Of a stretch of DNA of 64,000 bases, positions 62,978-64,000 are shown in pieces. The notes beneath the pieces are model-generated. The model made no database searches. It saw only the letters and a list, made by a program, of their open reading frames with translations, and was not told the DNA's origin. Within the stretch, counting starts at the first letter, position 1; the number at the start of each line of letters is the position of its first letter. Source of the DNA: Ascidiaceihabitans sp039975415 (GTDB lineage Bacteria > Pseudomonadota > Alphaproteobacteria > Rhodobacterales > Rhodobacteraceae); assembly GCF_039975415.1 (NCBI RefSeq), contig NZ_JBDWHD010000016.1; one strand, written 5' to 3'. Position numbers and translations under genes: made by a program.

Positions 62978-64000
62978 TTACGCTTGTTGTGCTTTCAGTT
63001 CCAACCGGCGCTTGTGCAATGTTGGTTCTGTGTAGCCCGACGGATCTTTTGTTCCGCCAAACACCAGATCACAGGCTGCTTTATAGGCAATACCATCAAA
63101 CGAGGGCGCCATGTCGGTGTAGCTGGCATCGGCACTGTTCTGGCGGTCCACGATGGCAGCCATCTTTTGCATGATGGCATTCACATCGGCCTCCGAGATC
63201 ACGTTATGGTGCAACCAGTTGGCGATGTGTTGGGCGGAAATCCGGCACGTTGCGCGGTCTTCCATCAGGCCAACGTCATTGGCATCCGGCACTTTGGAAC
63301 AGCCGACGCCCTGATCGATCCAGCGCACCACGTAGCCAAGAATGCCTTGCGCGTTGTTTTCCACTTCGTGGGCAATCTGGTCTTTGGACCATTTGCGATA
63401 CGTCGCTGTCGGAATGTCCAGAAGGGCATCCACATAGGCGCGGCGTCCGCCTTTGGCCAAACCGGCCTGAACCGCAAAAACATCAACGCGGTGATAGTGC
63501 AGGGCGTGTAGCGTTGCGGCCGTGGGGCTTGGCACCCAAGCACAGTTTGCGCCGGATTTGGGGTGATCAATCTTGGCTTCCAACATGGCCGCCATATGGT
63601 CTGGAACCGCCCACATGCCTTTGCCAATCTGCGCTTTGCCAGACAGACCACATTCCAGCCCGATATCGACGTTCTGGTTTTCATACGCACCGATCCAGCC
63701 TTTGCGCTTGATGAAATCCTTACGGCTGAAAGGGCCAGCTTCCATAGAGGTGTGGATTTCGTCGCCGGTCCGGTCAAGGAAGCCGGTGTTGATGAAACAC
63801 ACGCGATGTTTGGCCGCGCGGATACATTCCTTGAGGTTCACAGACGTGCGGCGCTCTTCGTCCATGATGCCCAGCTTGACGGTGTTTTGTGGCAGGCCAA
63901 GGATGCTTTCGACGCGGGTAAAAATTTCGTCTGCAAAGGCCACTTCTTCAGGGCCGTGCATTTTGGGCTTAACCACATAGACCGATCCGGTTTGCGTGTT
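62978..64000 (-). CDS. glcB: Malate synthase G, 5' part outside window
   Basis: C-terminal about 340 residues. Motifs VYVVKPKMHGPEEVAFA, GIMDEERRTSVNLKECI with catalytic Asp/Glu, FINTGFLDRTGDEIHTSME, KGMWAVPDHMAAMLE and KIDHPKSGANCAWVPSPTAATLHA. Condenses glyoxylate with acetyl-CoA. The frame is open to the window end. Single polypeptide G type, not the A type. Confidence 0.96.
   Translation of the reverse strand, partial: NTQTGSVYVVKPKMHGPEEVAFADEIFTRVESILGLPQNTVKLGIMDEERRTSVNLKECIRAAKHRVCFINTGFLDRTGDEIHTSMEAGPFSRKDFIKRKGWIGAYENQNVDIGLECGLSGKAQIGKGMWAVPDHMAAMLEAKIDHPKSGANCAWVPSPTAATLHALHYHRVDVFAVQAGLAKGGRRAYVDALLDIPTATYRKWSKDQIAHEVENNAQGILGYVVRWIDQGVGCSKVPDANDVGLMEDRATCRISAQHIANWLHHNVISEADVNAIMQKMAAIVDRQNSADASYTDMAPSFDGIAYKAACDLVFGGTKDPSGYTEPTLHKRRLELKAQQA

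Noticed and set aside
1..64000. CRISPR arrays, IS elements, prophage, rRNA or tRNA genes
   Set aside because: By eye I found no regularly spaced repeats, transposase or integrase frames, and no convincing tRNA cloverleaf in the short gaps; a tRNAscan run would settle the last point.

Overview
The window comes from an aerobic anoxygenic phototroph of the Roseobacter group (Alphaproteobacteria, Rhodobacteraceae). The left third is the bchFNBHLM-lhaA-puhABC half of a photosynthesis gene cluster. It has the order bchF-N-B-H-L-M-lhaA-puhA-B-C-bciE-acsF-puhE-hemA-cycA and a divergent arm ppaA-ppsR-bchG-PucC family-bchP-idi. Other signs of the lineage are the oxygen-dependent cyclase AcsF with its small BciE-type partner, ALA synthase (Shemin pathway), a DHPS/sulfopyruvate sulfonate module, and the many 4-bp ATGA start/stop overlaps. 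The puf, bchCXYZ, bchID and crt genes are not here and are expected outside the window.

Layout. 1-22.5 kb: photosynthesis cluster. A 16-kb minus-strand run (bchF to cycA) and a 6-kb plus-strand run (ppaA to idi) diverge from 15.96-16.26 kb. Four perfect TGT-N12-ACA palindromes (PpsR/CrtJ consensus) lie in the cluster: two in the divergent region and a tandem pair at the bchG start. 22.5-24.9 kb: a fumarylacetoacetate-hydrolase family enzyme and an isolated cheR-cheD pair. 25.1-27.6 kb: hpsN-comD-comE, a sulfonate route from DHPS via sulfolactate and sulfopyruvate to sulfoacetaldehyde. 27.6-30 kb: macrodomain protein, Fe-dependent alcohol dehydrogenase and a small secreted protein. 29.9-48 kb: housekeeping genes, namely glnD, an LpoA-type lipoprotein divergent from rsmI-yraN-gshB-esterase, comM-like yifB, a GST, cobC-cobP, rpoH (RpoH2 type)-chaN, coaBC-dut-moeB, an SGNH hydrolase and an M3 peptidase. 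48.4-54.9 kb: the rod-shape operon mreB-mreC-mreD-mrdA-rodA, with ghrA coupled at its end. 55.1-62.8 kb: an accessory catabolic operon (VOC protein, GntR, DapA family, aldehyde dehydrogenase, non-pyrrolysine MttB family, FAD amine oxidase-like, GlxA/AraC regulator). 62.98 kb to the end: 3' part of malate synthase G.

How it works together. HemA makes ALA. BchH (with BchID elsewhere), BchM, AcsF/BciE, BchLNB and BchF carry the branch from protoporphyrin toward bacteriochlorophyll a. BchG and BchP attach and reduce the isoprenoid tail, and Idi feeds isoprenoid supply. PuhA/B/C/E, LhaA and the second PucC-family protein build the reaction centre and LH1. PpsR (repressor) and PpaA/AerR (B12-binding antirepressor) sit between the two arms and probably control both through the palindromes.

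The least-described system is the 55.1-62.8 kb operon. A corrinoid-type MttB homologue is translationally coupled to an aldehyde dehydrogenase and a DapA-type lyase and is followed at once by an FAD amine oxidase, between a GntR-FCD regulator and a GlxA-type regulator. It looks like a pathway for an N-methylated amine or betaine of unknown identity. A second feature worth attention is palindrome-rich DNA inside the bchB linker and at the bchN/bchB junction, which appears to be intergenic-type repeat sequence accommodated in frame.
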